A stretch of DNA of 64,000 bases from Actinacidiphila sp. DG2A-62 (lineage in GTDB: Bacteria; Actinomycetota; Actinomycetes; Streptomycetales; Streptomycetaceae), in assembly GCF_035825295.1 (NCBI RefSeq), contig NZ_JAYMGI010000002.1:3663001-3727000 (forward strand), in the 5' to 3' direction. Within the stretch, counting starts at the first letter, position 1. Every line of letters begins with the position of its first letter. Made by a program: the position numbers and the translations under genes. The notes beneath the pieces were generated by a model, which did no database searches, had not been told where the DNA came from, and saw only the letters and a list, made by a program, of their open reading frames with translations. This document shows, in pieces, positions 34,169 through 42,386 of the stretch.

Positions 34169-35488
34169 TCAGAACCCCCGCCCCGAGACGCCCACCGAGA
34201 TGATCGCGTCGGCCGCGGGCGGGTTGGACACGTCGGACTCGATGCACAGGCAGTACCGGTCGCAGTCCAGCGCGGGCCACGACGGCGGCGCCCCGTTCTG
34301 GCCGTACACGTCCGCCGAGGACTCGCAGGAACCGCCGCACTCCACCACCGCCCGGCCGATCTGCCCGTCCAGGGTGAGCGCCCCGCCCGCGGGCACGTAC
34401 CGGACCGTCCACGTCGCCGCCGGGTCGCAGCGGCCCGCGTCGGCGATCTCCTCGCACGTCAGGGCGGCGTCGGTGTCCGCCCGCTCGAACAAGGAGAGGG
34501 TCACGTTCCGCAGGTCCGCCGAGCCGGCGCGGACGGTGATCATGGGGGCGTCGACCGCCCACCGCGGCCGGCCGGACACGTCCAGGTCGTAGCAGTCGCG
34601 CTCCACCGCCAGCGGCAGGCAGAAGCAGCTGCCGGGGGCGTCGGCCGTGGGAGGGGCGGGCGGGCGGCACAACGGGTCCGCACAGCCTGCCGCCGGGTCG
34701 GGGCAGGCCGCGAGCCGGCATCCGCCCCCGCACCCCTCACCGGCAGCGGAGTGCAGGCACCAGGTCACGCACGTGTCCGTGCCGTCCGCCGGCGGCGGCA
34801 CCTCGAGCAACGGGGCCGTGTCGGTCCACAGCCACGGCACCCCGGCGGTCAGGACGATCTCCACGGTGAGGATGTCCGCGCCGGCCTGGCACGCCCCGGC
34901 CGCGCAGCCGTCCCCGGTCCGCGCGGTCACCGTGGGGCCCTGCGCCAGCGCGACGCGGCGCACGGTGCGCCGGTGCCGCGCGTTGAACTCCTCCGCGGTC
35001 ACCTCCTGACCGGGGCAGCAGTTGTACAGCGTCAGGCAGTCCCCGTCGCAGCCCGACCCGCCGCCGCACCCGGCCAGGGCCTCGCCGAGCCAGTGCAGCC
35101 CGTAGTCCACGCCGCAGCACGTCGAACCGAGCAGGATGCCGGTGATCGTGATCGTGCCCGGCTGCACCCGTGCCGGGCCGATGCTCGCGCCGCCGGCGAC
35201 CGCCGCGGTCGACGACCGGCGCACCGGGTAGTCGTCCAGGCCGTCCACGCTGAGGACCATCAGCCCCGCGAACTCGGCGGACTCCGGGACGTCGGGGTCG
35301 TACCACGGCGCCTCGTCGGACGCCGGGTCGGTGTACGGCAGGTCACCGACCAGGTCCGCGGTGAACGTCGGACAACTGCACGCGCCGCCCGAGGTGAGCG
35401 GGGAGCCGACCGACTGCAAGTAGGCGTCCAGGCGGGCATGGTTGGCGATCTCCACACCGCCCAGGGCCAGGTACCACTCCAGCGCCAT
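34169..35488 (-). CDS. Distal tail/minor tail protein, very cysteine-rich
   Basis: A 439-residue protein directly downstream of the tape measure gene (2 bases between). N-terminal MALEWYLALGGVEIANHARL is typical of distal tail proteins. About 28 cysteines are present (over 6 percent), many in close pairs such as CDGDC, YNCC, CFC and CDRYCLC. That is exceptional for a tail protein and implies disulfides or metal sites. It probably forms the ring between tail tube and tip. Confidence 0.7.
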   Translation of the reverse strand: MALEWYLALGGVEIANHARLDAYLQSVGSPLTSGGACSCPTFTADLVGDLPYTDPASDEAPWYDPDVPESAEFAGLMVLSVDGLDDYPVRRSSTAAVAGGASIGPARVQPGTITITGILLGSTCCGVDYGLHWLGEALAGCGGGSGCDGDCLTLYNCCPGQEVTAEEFNARHRRTVRRVALAQGPTVTARTGDGCAAGACQAGADILTVEIVLTAGVPWLWTDTAPLLEVPPPADGTDTCVTWCLHSAAGEGCGGGCRLAACPDPAAGCADPLCRPPAPPTADAPGSCFCLPLAVERDCYDLDVSGRPRWAVDAPMITVRAGSADLRNVTLSLFERADTDAALTCEEIADAGRCDPAATWTVRYVPAGGALTLDGQIGRAVVECGGSCESSADVYGQNGAPPSWPALDCDRYCLCIESDVSNPPAADAIISVGVSGRGF

Positions 35489-35490
35489 GT

Positions 35491-37797
35491 CTACAGCCAC
35501 CCTCCTGCCGTGGCGAGCCGCGAGACGACGCGGTGCGCGGTCGCGTGCGCGTCGCCGGCCTCGTGGATCGTGAAGTGGTTGACCACCTGCGGGCCCGCGG
35601 TGCGGGGGCTCGTCCCGGTCATCCGGTCCAGCAGCGCGGTCAGCCCGGACTGCTCGGCGAGCTGCGCGGCGCGCTGCGGCCGGGTCAGCGGGATGACGAC
35701 CTCGGGCCCGGCCTCGCCGATCAGCGCGCGCGTCGGGCCGGTCACGATGCCGCCGTTGGCCAGGCCCGGGATCAGATCCCGCACCCCGGACGGCAACCCG
35801 CTCTTGATCTTCGCGGCGATGTCGCCGCCGATGTTCCCCACCGCCTTGGAGATCGCCCCCGGCAGACCGGAGAAGAGGCGGACGATACCGGCGATCAGCC
35901 CGGTGACTGCCTTGGTCACGGCCGACCCCGCCGACGAGAACGCGCCGGCGACGACCCGGCCCACGCCCGACAGGGCACGCCCGATCCTGGCGGGCAGCCC
36001 CCCCAGATACGACACCACTTGTCCAGCGAACGAAGTCGTTGCCGACAAGGCCGCCGACCCGGCGGACCGGAAGATGCCGGCCACGCGGCTGGACAGCGAG
36101 GCGAGCGCCCCGCCGGCCCGGCCAGGGAGCCCAGCCAGGTACGCGATCGCCGAGGTACCGAAGGAGATGGTCGCGGCGAGCGCGGACGATCCGGCCGTCT
36201 GGAACGCCCCTGCCACCGTCGCGCCCAGGGACGCCAGGGCGCCGCCCACGCGGCTCGGCAGCGCGGCGAAGAACGCGCCCACCGACACCACGAAGGCGGT
36301 CACCGCGGCGAGCGAGACCGTGAACGCGGTCGTGAACGCGGCGGCCAGGACGGGGCCGAGGCTCACCAGGGCGCCTGCGATGTCGGTCGGCAGGCGGAAG
36401 AACAGGACGATCAACCCGGCCAGCGCCGTCAGCAGCCCGATCACCGCGTACGCGACGGCGCTGGTGAAGGCGTCCAGGAGCAGCCCGGGGAGCGCCTGCA
36501 GGACGGCGAGGATCTGTCCCGGAAGCGCCTGGAACTCCGCGACGACGGCCGCGGTTGCCGTCGACAGCGCACCGGCCAAGGCCGACCCCAGCGACGACAG
36601 AGCCCCGGCCACCTGGCGGGGAAGGCCGGCGAAAAAACCGACGACGGCCCGCAATCCGGCGCTCACCGCGGATGAGCCCGCCGACAGCGCCGAGGAGAAC
36701 GCCGACGCGATGACGCCGCCCAGGGACGACAGCCCCGAGACCACCAGGCCGGGCAGGGCACGCAGCCCGTTCAGCGTGGCCGTCAGCCCGATGACCAGCC
36801 CGTCGAGGACCGCCACCAGGCCCCTGACGATCGGAACGACGGACTTGATCACCAGCCACGACGCGAACCCGGCGCCGACGGCCAGGATCGGCGCCTCGAC
36901 GCGGACCATGAGCGTGACGAACGGGACCATGGCGGCGACGAGGTCGGCCACGGGGGGCAGCAGCGGCACCAAGGCCGCCACCAAGGCGTTGAACGCCGAG
37001 ACGACCGGCGGCAGCGTCGGCAGCAGGGACGCGATGATCAGGCCGACCAGCGGGGCCAGCGAGGCGACCGTGTCCGTCAAGGCGCTACCGACGGAGTCGA
37101 GCAGCGGTACGAGGGCCTGCGCGGCGGAGCCGAGCGCGTCACCGAGGGCTGCCGCGACTTGCGACAGCACGGGGACCAGTGGCAGCAGCGCTGCCAGCAG
37201 GTTCTCAGCGAACGCGGCGAGCGGCGGAACGAGCGGCAGAACGATTTTGAGCGCGGCGGCCAGGACCGTCGACAGCAGCGAACCCAACTGGGCGATGACG
37301 GGGCCGAGTTGGACGCCGAGGCTCTGGACGACGGGGTCGATCACCGCGGCGACCTGCGCTAGCGCGGGGACCAGGGCGCGGGCCAGAATCCCGACGAACT
37401 GGACGACGGACGGCAGCAGCGCCGCCAGCGCCCCGCCGAGGCTCTGCCCCAGCTGCGCGCCGACGCCGGCCAGCCCGCTGGCGAAGACGCCGAGGATCTG
37501 CGTCAGTTGCGGAAGCAGCTGGAGCAGCGGCCCGGCCAGCGAGGACAGCAGCGGCCCGAGAACGCTCGTGGCGATCTGCAGGGCGTCGCCGACGACGCTG
37601 TTGGACGCGACGCTCAGCTGCGTCAGCAGCGGCAGGAGCGGCTGGATCGCCCCCCGGACCGCGGCGAAGACCTGGACCAGGGCGCCGACCTGGCTGCCGC
37701 CCCCGGCCGCCAGCGCCCCGAAAACGTCCGAGGCGATGCCGCCGATCTGGAGCAGCAGCGCGCCCAGCTCGCGGAAGACCCCGAGGGCGCCCTGCAC
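35491..37797 (-). CDS. Tape measure protein, C-terminal part
   Basis: This frame continues the tape measure gene after an apparent frameshift near 37813-37817. The 768 codons encode long hydrophobic and helical repeats (LSSLGGVIASAFSSALSAG and similar), ending in a Gly/Pro hinge and an MTGTSPRTAGPQ segment. There is no ribosome site at its first start, so it is not a separate gene. With one base added to the C5 run the gene reads as one protein of about 1,156 residues. It sets tail length and sits inside the tail tube. Confidence 0.85.
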   Translation of the reverse strand: MQGALGVFRELGALLLQIGGIASDVFGALAAGGGSQVGALVQVFAAVRGAIQPLLPLLTQLSVASNSVVGDALQIATSVLGPLLSSLAGPLLQLLPQLTQILGVFASGLAGVGAQLGQSLGGALAALLPSVVQFVGILARALVPALAQVAAVIDPVVQSLGVQLGPVIAQLGSLLSTVLAAALKIVLPLVPPLAAFAENLLAALLPLVPVLSQVAAALGDALGSAAQALVPLLDSVGSALTDTVASLAPLVGLIIASLLPTLPPVVSAFNALVAALVPLLPPVADLVAAMVPFVTLMVRVEAPILAVGAGFASWLVIKSVVPIVRGLVAVLDGLVIGLTATLNGLRALPGLVVSGLSSLGGVIASAFSSALSAGSSAVSAGLRAVVGFFAGLPRQVAGALSSLGSALAGALSTATAAVVAEFQALPGQILAVLQALPGLLLDAFTSAVAYAVIGLLTALAGLIVLFFRLPTDIAGALVSLGPVLAAAFTTAFTVSLAAVTAFVVSVGAFFAALPSRVGGALASLGATVAGAFQTAGSSALAATISFGTSAIAYLAGLPGRAGGALASLSSRVAGIFRSAGSAALSATTSFAGQVVSYLGGLPARIGRALSGVGRVVAGAFSSAGSAVTKAVTGLIAGIVRLFSGLPGAISKAVGNIGGDIAAKIKSGLPSGVRDLIPGLANGGIVTGPTRALIGEAGPEVVIPLTRPQRAAQLAEQSGLTALLDRMTGTSPRTAGPQVVNHFTIHEAGDAHATAHRVVSRLATAGGWL

Positions 37798-38960
37798 CCA
37801 CGCGACGGCCTTCCCCCGGTCGCGGCCTCCTGCAGGACCGCGCCCAGCCGGATACCGACGCTGCCGATCGCGTCGCCGACCTGCGTCCCGAACGCCGACG
37901 TGATCGCCGCGCCGAGCTGGACGAACCCGGCGACGACCGGCTCAATGCCGATCGCCAGCCCGCGCGTCGCCTCGGCCGTGCCGGCGAGGATCTGCCGGAC
38001 GGATTCGACCGCGGTGGCGGACTTGAGGAAGTACGCGACGCTTGCGCCGGCCGCGCCGAACAGGTTCGCGATCAGCGACAGCCCGGAGCGCAGCGGCCCC
38101 GCGAGCGCCTTGGCTACCGCGGTGATCTGCCCGGCCAGCGGCTCGAACAGCGCGTCCTGGACGCTGCTGCGCAGGGAGCCGAGCGCGGGCTTGAGGGCGC
38201 GCAGCTCCCGGGCGGCGGCCTGGGCGTTCGGCGAGAGGGTCTTGAGCGCCTCGTCGAACTTCTTCTCGTCGTCGCCGAGGGCGGCCGAGAAGGCGTCGCC
38301 TACGCCGACCAGGGCCAGGCGCAGCGCCCCGATGGCGGCGGCCCCGGTCAGGACGACGGCGGGCAGCGCCGCGATGATCCCGGCGGCCGGGGCGAGCGAC
38401 GCCGCGAACGACGCGATCTGCGCCCCGGCACTGAGCGCGGCGGCGCCGATCGCCGCGAACTTGAGGCCCTTGAGCAGGACCCAGCCGACGCCCCCGGCGA
38501 TGCTCCCCAGGCGCCGCAGGGCCTGCGTGAACCCGTTGACGTCCGGGTTGACGGGGACGTTGACCGGCGGCGGCCGGTGAGCCCTGATCCGGTCGTCGAA
38601 GCCGGTGAAGTCCGGGACGACTCTGACCGGGATCTCCAGGCCGGCCAGAGCGGCGCGGACGCGGTCAGCGAACCCGGTGACGTCCGGCGCCACCGGGATG
38701 TTGATGCTCTCCAGCGACCGAAGGCCGGCCAGGAGGCGGGCGTCGAACCGGGACAGGTCCGGCTCGACGCGCACCGACACCGACGCGGCGTCCAGGCCCC
38801 GTTGGATGTTGCGGCGGATCTGCGCGCCCAGGCCGCGGGTGTAGCGGTCCAGGGCGCGCTGGATACGCAGGCCCAGGTCCCGGGCATCCTCGGTGACCCC
38901 GGAGTCGTCCAGGGTGATCGTGATGCGGGCGGAGCCGTAGTCCTCGTCGCCGTCGGCCAC
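37623..38960 (-). CDS. Tape measure protein, N-terminal part
   Basis: GTG 38960 starts MADGDEDYGSARITITLDDS, a usual tape measure N-terminus. Repeated SRFDARLLAGL ... VAPDVTGFADRVRAAL ... VPDFTGFDDR blocks and hydrophobic helices follow. The frame should switch at the G-run (37813-37817), where GGG GGA AGG would become GGG GGG AAG and continue KAVAWVQGALGVF. Downstream of that point the codons to 37623 are not genuine. The leader element (copy 3) is 29 bases upstream. Confidence 0.85.
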   Translation of the reverse strand: MADGDEDYGSARITITLDDSGVTEDARDLGLRIQRALDRYTRGLGAQIRRNIQRGLDAASVSVRVEPDLSRFDARLLAGLRSLESINIPVAPDVTGFADRVRAALAGLEIPVRVVPDFTGFDDRIRAHRPPPVNVPVNPDVNGFTQALRRLGSIAGGVGWVLLKGLKFAAIGAAALSAGAQIASFAASLAPAAGIIAALPAVVLTGAAAIGALRLALVGVGDAFSAALGDDEKKFDEALKTLSPNAQAAARELRALKPALGSLRSSVQDALFEPLAGQITAVAKALAGPLRSGLSLIANLFGAAGASVAYFLKSATAVESVRQILAGTAEATRGLAIGIEPVVAGFVQLGAAITSAFGTQVGDAIGSVGIRLGAVLQEAATGGRPSRGCRAPSGSSASWARCCSRSAASPRTFSGRWRPGAAARSAPWSRSSPRSGGRSSRSCRC

Positions 38961-38989
38961 CGGGCAACCCCACGAGTACGTGTGTGGTT

Positions 38990-39007
38990 GCCCGGCCCAA
39001 AACCAGC
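38990..39007 (-). promoter_or_regulatory. Recurrent phage leader element, copy 3
   Basis: GCTGGTTTTGGGCCGGGC on the transcribed strand, 29 bases before the tape measure start. TAACCT lies farther upstream (36 bases). Confidence 0.7.
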
Positions 39008-39046
39008 GGCGTACGAGCGGGCGCGCGGCCCGGTCGTGATCCCAGG

Positions 39047-39409
39047 TTAGCTGGTGGCTCCCCTGGTCATCCGTGCGTCTTCCGCTGCGACCTGCGCGGC
39101 GAGGGCCTGCGCGCTGGCCATGTCCATACCGGCCCCGGGCGGCCGAGCCCTGCGGCGTTCCCCGCCGGCGCCGGCCGGCGGCGCATACAGCATGGCGCGG
39201 GTGCGCTCCCGCGCCGTGTCGTCCTCGGCCAGGGCGTCGATCGCCGCCTCAGCGGCGTTGAGCATCCGCCTCAGCGGCCAGCTGTGGGGGTCGATGCCCT
39301 GGAGGGCGAGACTCCCGTCCCACGCCTCCCACGAGGCGGCGATGCTGTCGCAGAGCCGCCAGACGACGTAGGAGGGCGGGTGCCGCCGCTGTAGAGCTCG
39401 ACGACCCAT
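39047..39409 (-). CDS. Tail assembly chaperone, frameshifted extension (T part of GT)
   Basis: This frame is open past the end of the G frame and encodes PPSYVVWRLCDSIAASWEAWDG ... LAEDDTARERTRAMLY, typical of the C-terminal part of actinophage GT proteins. Its first ATG (39409) has no ribosome site. Continuation from the G frame by a -1 shift in the overlap (39271-39435) is therefore expected. A candidate site is CGC CCT CCT near 39372-39380, where a proline tRNA could slip from CCT to CCC. No canonical heptamer is evident. Confidence 0.7.
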   Translation of the reverse strand: MGRRALQRRHPPSYVVWRLCDSIAASWEAWDGSLALQGIDPHSWPLRRMLNAAEAAIDALAEDDTARERTRAMLYAPPAGAGGERRRARPPGAGMDMASAQALAAQVAAEDARMTRGATS

Positions 39410-39810
39410 TCCAGCAGCTCGACCAGGACGCGGTCAGGCAGCCGCAGCCGGTCGGTCACGCGCCCCCCGGTGACGGCCTCGGCCGCGGCCCGCGCGGCGT
39501 CGAGGTCCTGGTGGGAACTCACCAGCGTGCCCTTGGCGTCGACGACGTCCAGGCCCGTGAACAGCTCGGCGGACTCCGGGAGCATGAGCTGAGCGAGGAA
39601 CGTCCGGATGCTGCGGGTGACCGCGCGCAGCTGCCCCGGTTCGATGGTCGTCAGGTCCTCGAGGTTCACGCCGCTGCCGCGGTGCGTTTCGCGCAGCGCG
39701 GCGTAGGCGTCCATGAAGTCGTCGCCCATGACTTCGGGTTGGAACAGCAACTCGGTGCCGCCGACATCGGCGACGTGCGGCTCGGTGTTGAGTGCGAAGG
39801 TCCTTTTCAC
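39271..39810 (-). CDS. Tail assembly chaperone G
   Basis: GTG 39810 follows TAGGAG with 8-9 bases; ATG 39815 is followed at once by a stop in its own frame. The 179-residue protein (VKRTFALNTEPHVADVGGTELLFQPEVMGDDFMDAYAAL ...) has the acidic, helical character of lambda G-type chaperones and precedes the tape measure gene, as usual. It coats the tape measure protein during tail assembly. A longer GT form is expected from a -1 frameshift. The last part of this frame (after about 39380) is probably not conserved. Leader element copy 4 is 29 bases upstream. Confidence 0.75.
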   Translation of the reverse strand: MKRTFALNTEPHVADVGGTELLFQPEVMGDDFMDAYAALRETHRGSGVNLEDLTTIEPGQLRAVTRSIRTFLAQLMLPESAELFTGLDVVDAKGTLVSSHQDLDAARAAAEAVTGGRVTDRLRLPDRVLVELLEWVVELYSGGTRPPTSSGGSATASPPRGRRGTGVSPSRASTPTAGR

Positions 39811-39839
39811 GCCATGGCTCCTACGGATGTGCGGCGGAC

Positions 39840-39857
39840 GCCCGGCCCACAACCAGC
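39840..39857 (-). promoter_or_regulatory. Recurrent phage leader element, copy 4
   Basis: GCTGGTTGTGGGCCGGGC on the transcribed strand; TACTCT lies 13 bases upstream as a -10-like hexamer. Confidence 0.75.
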
Positions 39858-40123
39858 GGCGTGCCGCGAAAGAGTAACGGGCCGCCGCTATCGACGCGAT
39901 CGGTTGCGGAGCGGGTGAACGAGGTACGGGGCGTGCTTGCCCGTGTCATCCTGCAACTCCGGTCACGAATTATGACGAGTGTTCGGGTGGGGCCTTGAGC
40001 GCAGCCCAGGGCGACCGAGGCTGGCCTGACCGCTCGTCGATCCGTCATGCTGGTCGCATGTTTCGAGGTGGGCGGCGAGTGTGGCAGGGCGGACGAAGCG
40101 AGAATCGGAGCGTGGCGGTCCGC

Positions 40124-41140
40124 ATGAACGAGTTCTACGACTCGCTCCAGGGCGAGGATAGGGCGTCTGCCCAAGACGTTGCCCTTACGTACGGTCGCAC
40201 GGTCAATCGCCATTACCGTCGCCTCCTTAGCGCGAAGGATGCATCGACCTACCCGTACTATGTCGGGCTTTCCTCGGACTTGGGCAGCTTCACGCACGTC
40301 ACTAAGCGGATAACTCTGGTCGCGGACACGATGCTACTGTCCGACCATGGTGTCGGAACGGTGCACCAGTTGGGATTCCATGAATACTCGCTGTACGACG
40401 GCATGGAAAATACAATGAGCCGATTCGGGATGGTAACCGCAGATCTTGCCGAGCTAGGGCGGTGGCTCCTGGACGCTGAACCTCTATTGCGCAAAGGGCT
40501 GGTCTGGTACGGGCCCGTTTTCTTAGAAGGGGAACAAAGAGCGCCAATCGGTCGGGATTGGGAAAGACAAGTTCCGGCGCTTCCCTCGTTCAGGGACCAG
40601 TCTATCGATTTCTTGGTGGAACACGGACGAGCCGTGGATCTGTCGGGAACCAAGCCTCTCGCTAGTCGGGTGGTCCGGCCGATCCTGGAAATCGACCTCC
40701 CGTTTATCGATGGGCTCATACTTAGCGACTTCGCACAAGTCACTAGCGAGGAGTTCGACTCTTACCGGCAGTACCGCGACTTCATGCGCTACCGGCTCCT
40801 CGAACTCGACGACGCGCTGGAAGCGGTCGATTCGCAGGTGGCCCTGGAGCGAGTCGCGCTCTCCATCCGTGACGAGCTGAACACCGCTACCGATGAGATG
40901 AGGCGCGCGGCCCGGTCCCGGGCCCTCAACCGTTCCGGTGCCGTCCTGAGTACGACGAGCGCTGTCCTTGCCGCGGTCCGCCCGGAGGCTCTCCACGGCG
41001 CCCTTGCGACCGGTGCGACGTTGGCAGCTGGGGCCACCGGCCTGTGGCCGACCATTCAGGCGTTCGCGGAGACCAAGCTCAAACGCACGCAAGACAAGTG
41101 GCACTACGTATGGGTCCTTCAGAAGAAGGGAGCCCGTTGA
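40124..41140 (+). CDS. Unknown protein in a plus-strand cargo islet
   Basis: ATG 40124 (GGAG 13 bases upstream) gives 338 residues; an earlier GTG 40112 is possible. The protein is mixed alpha/beta, begins MNEFYDSLQGEDRASAQD, has charged helices (FRDQSIDFLVEHGRAVDLSG) and ends with a weakly hydrophobic Ala/Gly stretch (HGALATGATLAAGATGLW). No motif is recognised. It is on the opposite strand from the virion genes, with lower GC, so it is cargo such as a lysogen-expressed factor. Defence or exclusion is possible but unproven. Confidence 0.65.
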   Translation: MNEFYDSLQGEDRASAQDVALTYGRTVNRHYRRLLSAKDASTYPYYVGLSSDLGSFTHVTKRITLVADTMLLSDHGVGTVHQLGFHEYSLYDGMENTMSRFGMVTADLAELGRWLLDAEPLLRKGLVWYGPVFLEGEQRAPIGRDWERQVPALPSFRDQSIDFLVEHGRAVDLSGTKPLASRVVRPILEIDLPFIDGLILSDFAQVTSEEFDSYRQYRDFMRYRLLELDDALEAVDSQVALERVALSIRDELNTATDEMRRAARSRALNRSGAVLSTTSAVLAAVRPEALHGALATGATLAAGATGLWPTIQAFAETKLKRTQDKWHYVWVLQKKGAR

Positions 41141-41267
41141 GCGCCACGTCGCGGCCCTCCCTTCCTCCTCAAAGAACTCCAGGCCAGGACGAGTGGGTTA
41201 CGTCTGTAGTAAACTCGGAGAGCCCTACGCAGGTCGGTCGACGAACGGTGTAGTCGAAGAGGCTGGC

Positions 41268-41648
41268 TCAGCGGCCTTCACGCAAGGCCCGGCCGAGGAA
41301 GTCATTCGGCTTGGTGCCCGGGTGCCTCACGACTCTGGCGTAGACCACTTCGCCATCGACGACGAACCGCAGCACCCCCGTCTTCCGGCGCGGCCGGATG
41401 ATGTGCGGGCGCGTGCCGTTGGGGACGTACAGAACGGCCGGGTGGTCGCAGGTGATGACGCCTTGCAGCCCGCGGGGGGTGTCGATCACCTTCCACGACA
41501 CGTCCTGACCCATCCGGCCCGGCGCTTCCCGGGCGGCGATCGCGGCCACGCGCTGGGTGCGCTCGGCGAGCCGGCGCCCCACCGCGCCGTTGCGCAGCCG
41601 CAGTACCCGCGTGATCCAGGCCGGGCCGAGCCGCACCTGCGCGCTCAT
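41268..41648 (-). CDS. HK97 gp10-like neck protein, second copy
   Basis: ATG 41648 overlaps the stop of an upstream remnant (ATGA). The 126-residue protein is clearly homologous to 43830-44207: both have AREAPGRMG/RREAPGRMG, HPAV, NGTRPHIIRP/DGTRPHIIRP, VVRHPGT/IVHHPGT and DFL-RAL. It is an apparently intact duplicate of the connector (head-tail joining) gene, separated from the other copy by a plus-strand cargo islet. Confidence 0.7.
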   Translation of the reverse strand: MSAQVRLGPAWITRVLRLRNGAVGRRLAERTQRVAAIAAREAPGRMGQDVSWKVIDTPRGLQGVITCDHPAVLYVPNGTRPHIIRPRRKTGVLRFVVDGEVVYARVVRHPGTKPNDFLGRALREGR

Positions 41649-41913
41649 GGCGACTCCTCGTCCGCCGGGCAGCCGCAGTTCCCCAGGGCGACGGTGACGC
41701 GCTGCTCCAGGCCCACGCAGCCGCCCTGCGGTCCGACCGTGGACGCCGTTCCCACGACGAAGAGCCGGCCCAGCCGCCGCTGGGTTCGGTGCCGGGCAGA
41801 CAGCAGAGCAGCGCCGAGTACACCGTGGCCATGTCGACGTGCAGGACGCGTGCCGCCTGCGTCAAGTCATCGCACGACGGCGGGCAGCCCTCATCGTTGA
41901 TCGTCGGCGAGTA
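41645..41913 (-). pseudogene. Truncated, frame-shifted copy of the connector gene 44204-44794
   Basis: The minus strand encodes SPTINDEGCPPSCDDL, LHVDMATVYSALLCCLPGTEP and, after a -1 shift, VGPQGGCVGLEQRVTVALGNCGCPADEESP. These match the C-terminal 85 residues of the 44204-44794 product. The 5' part is missing, and the join to unrelated DNA is near 41895-41913. One extra C after GAACCC would restore the frame. Confidence 0.8.
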
Positions 41914-42265
41914 CAAGGGCCACGCCCTGTACGACGGCCGGGCGCTGGAGGCGTTCGACGATCGGGAAGCGCTGGACGCCGCAGCCCACGCCGGCCAGCT
42001 CTACTCGAAGAACGCCGCCGCCTACCTGCGCATCCGCCCGGCTGACCTGGACCACCTGCTGCGCGCCGGGTTGCTGGAGGAGAAGCACCGCGTGCGTGCC
42101 TGGAACCAGCCGAAGCGCGCCTACCCGGCCGTGCCCCTGTACCGCCGCGGCGACCTGGACGAACTCCTCGCCCGCACGGACATCGACTGGGCCGAGGCGC
42201 AGGCCACGCCCAAGGGGCGCCCCTCGCCGTTCGCGAAGCTCCCGGACGCCGCGGCGAGCGCCTGA
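41831..42265 (+). CDS. Unknown protein, possibly N-terminally truncated
   Basis: The genuine part begins around IVGEYKGHALYDGRALEAFDD (41897 on). The upstream codons lie antisense to the connector remnant and look unlike it, and no ribosome site is present. The C-terminal part has a winged-helix-like stretch (SKNAAAYLRIRPADLDHLLRAGLL, then a basic turn). A truncated DNA-binding protein captured at the recombination junction is the best guess. Confidence 0.5.
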   Translation: MSTCRTRAACVKSSHDGGQPSSLIVGEYKGHALYDGRALEAFDDREALDAAAHAGQLYSKNAAAYLRIRPADLDHLLRAGLLEEKHRVRAWNQPKRAYPAVPLYRRGDLDELLARTDIDWAEAQATPKGRPSPFAKLPDAAASA

Positions 42266-42386
42266 CGCCCGCCGCGGACTGGGCCCCCGTCAGCGACCCT
42301 CACACCGGAGCACCAGGGGACGGAAACTGGCAGCCGGTTCGTAGAAGCGCGCTCGGCGGCAACGGTTGGTCCTTACAGTGACCGGC

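Noticed and set aside
35491..37797. A separate second tape measure gene
   Set aside because: No ribosome site; it continues the first part exactly after one added base in a homopolymer run.
33743..37903. A 1,386-codon plus-strand frame over the tail genes
   Set aside because: Antisense to the tape measure and tail-tip genes, Ser/Thr/Pro-biased composition, no domain or ribosome site.
39047..39409. An independent gene starting at ATG 39409
   Set aside because: No ribosome site, and its position and composition fit the frameshifted part of a tail assembly chaperone.
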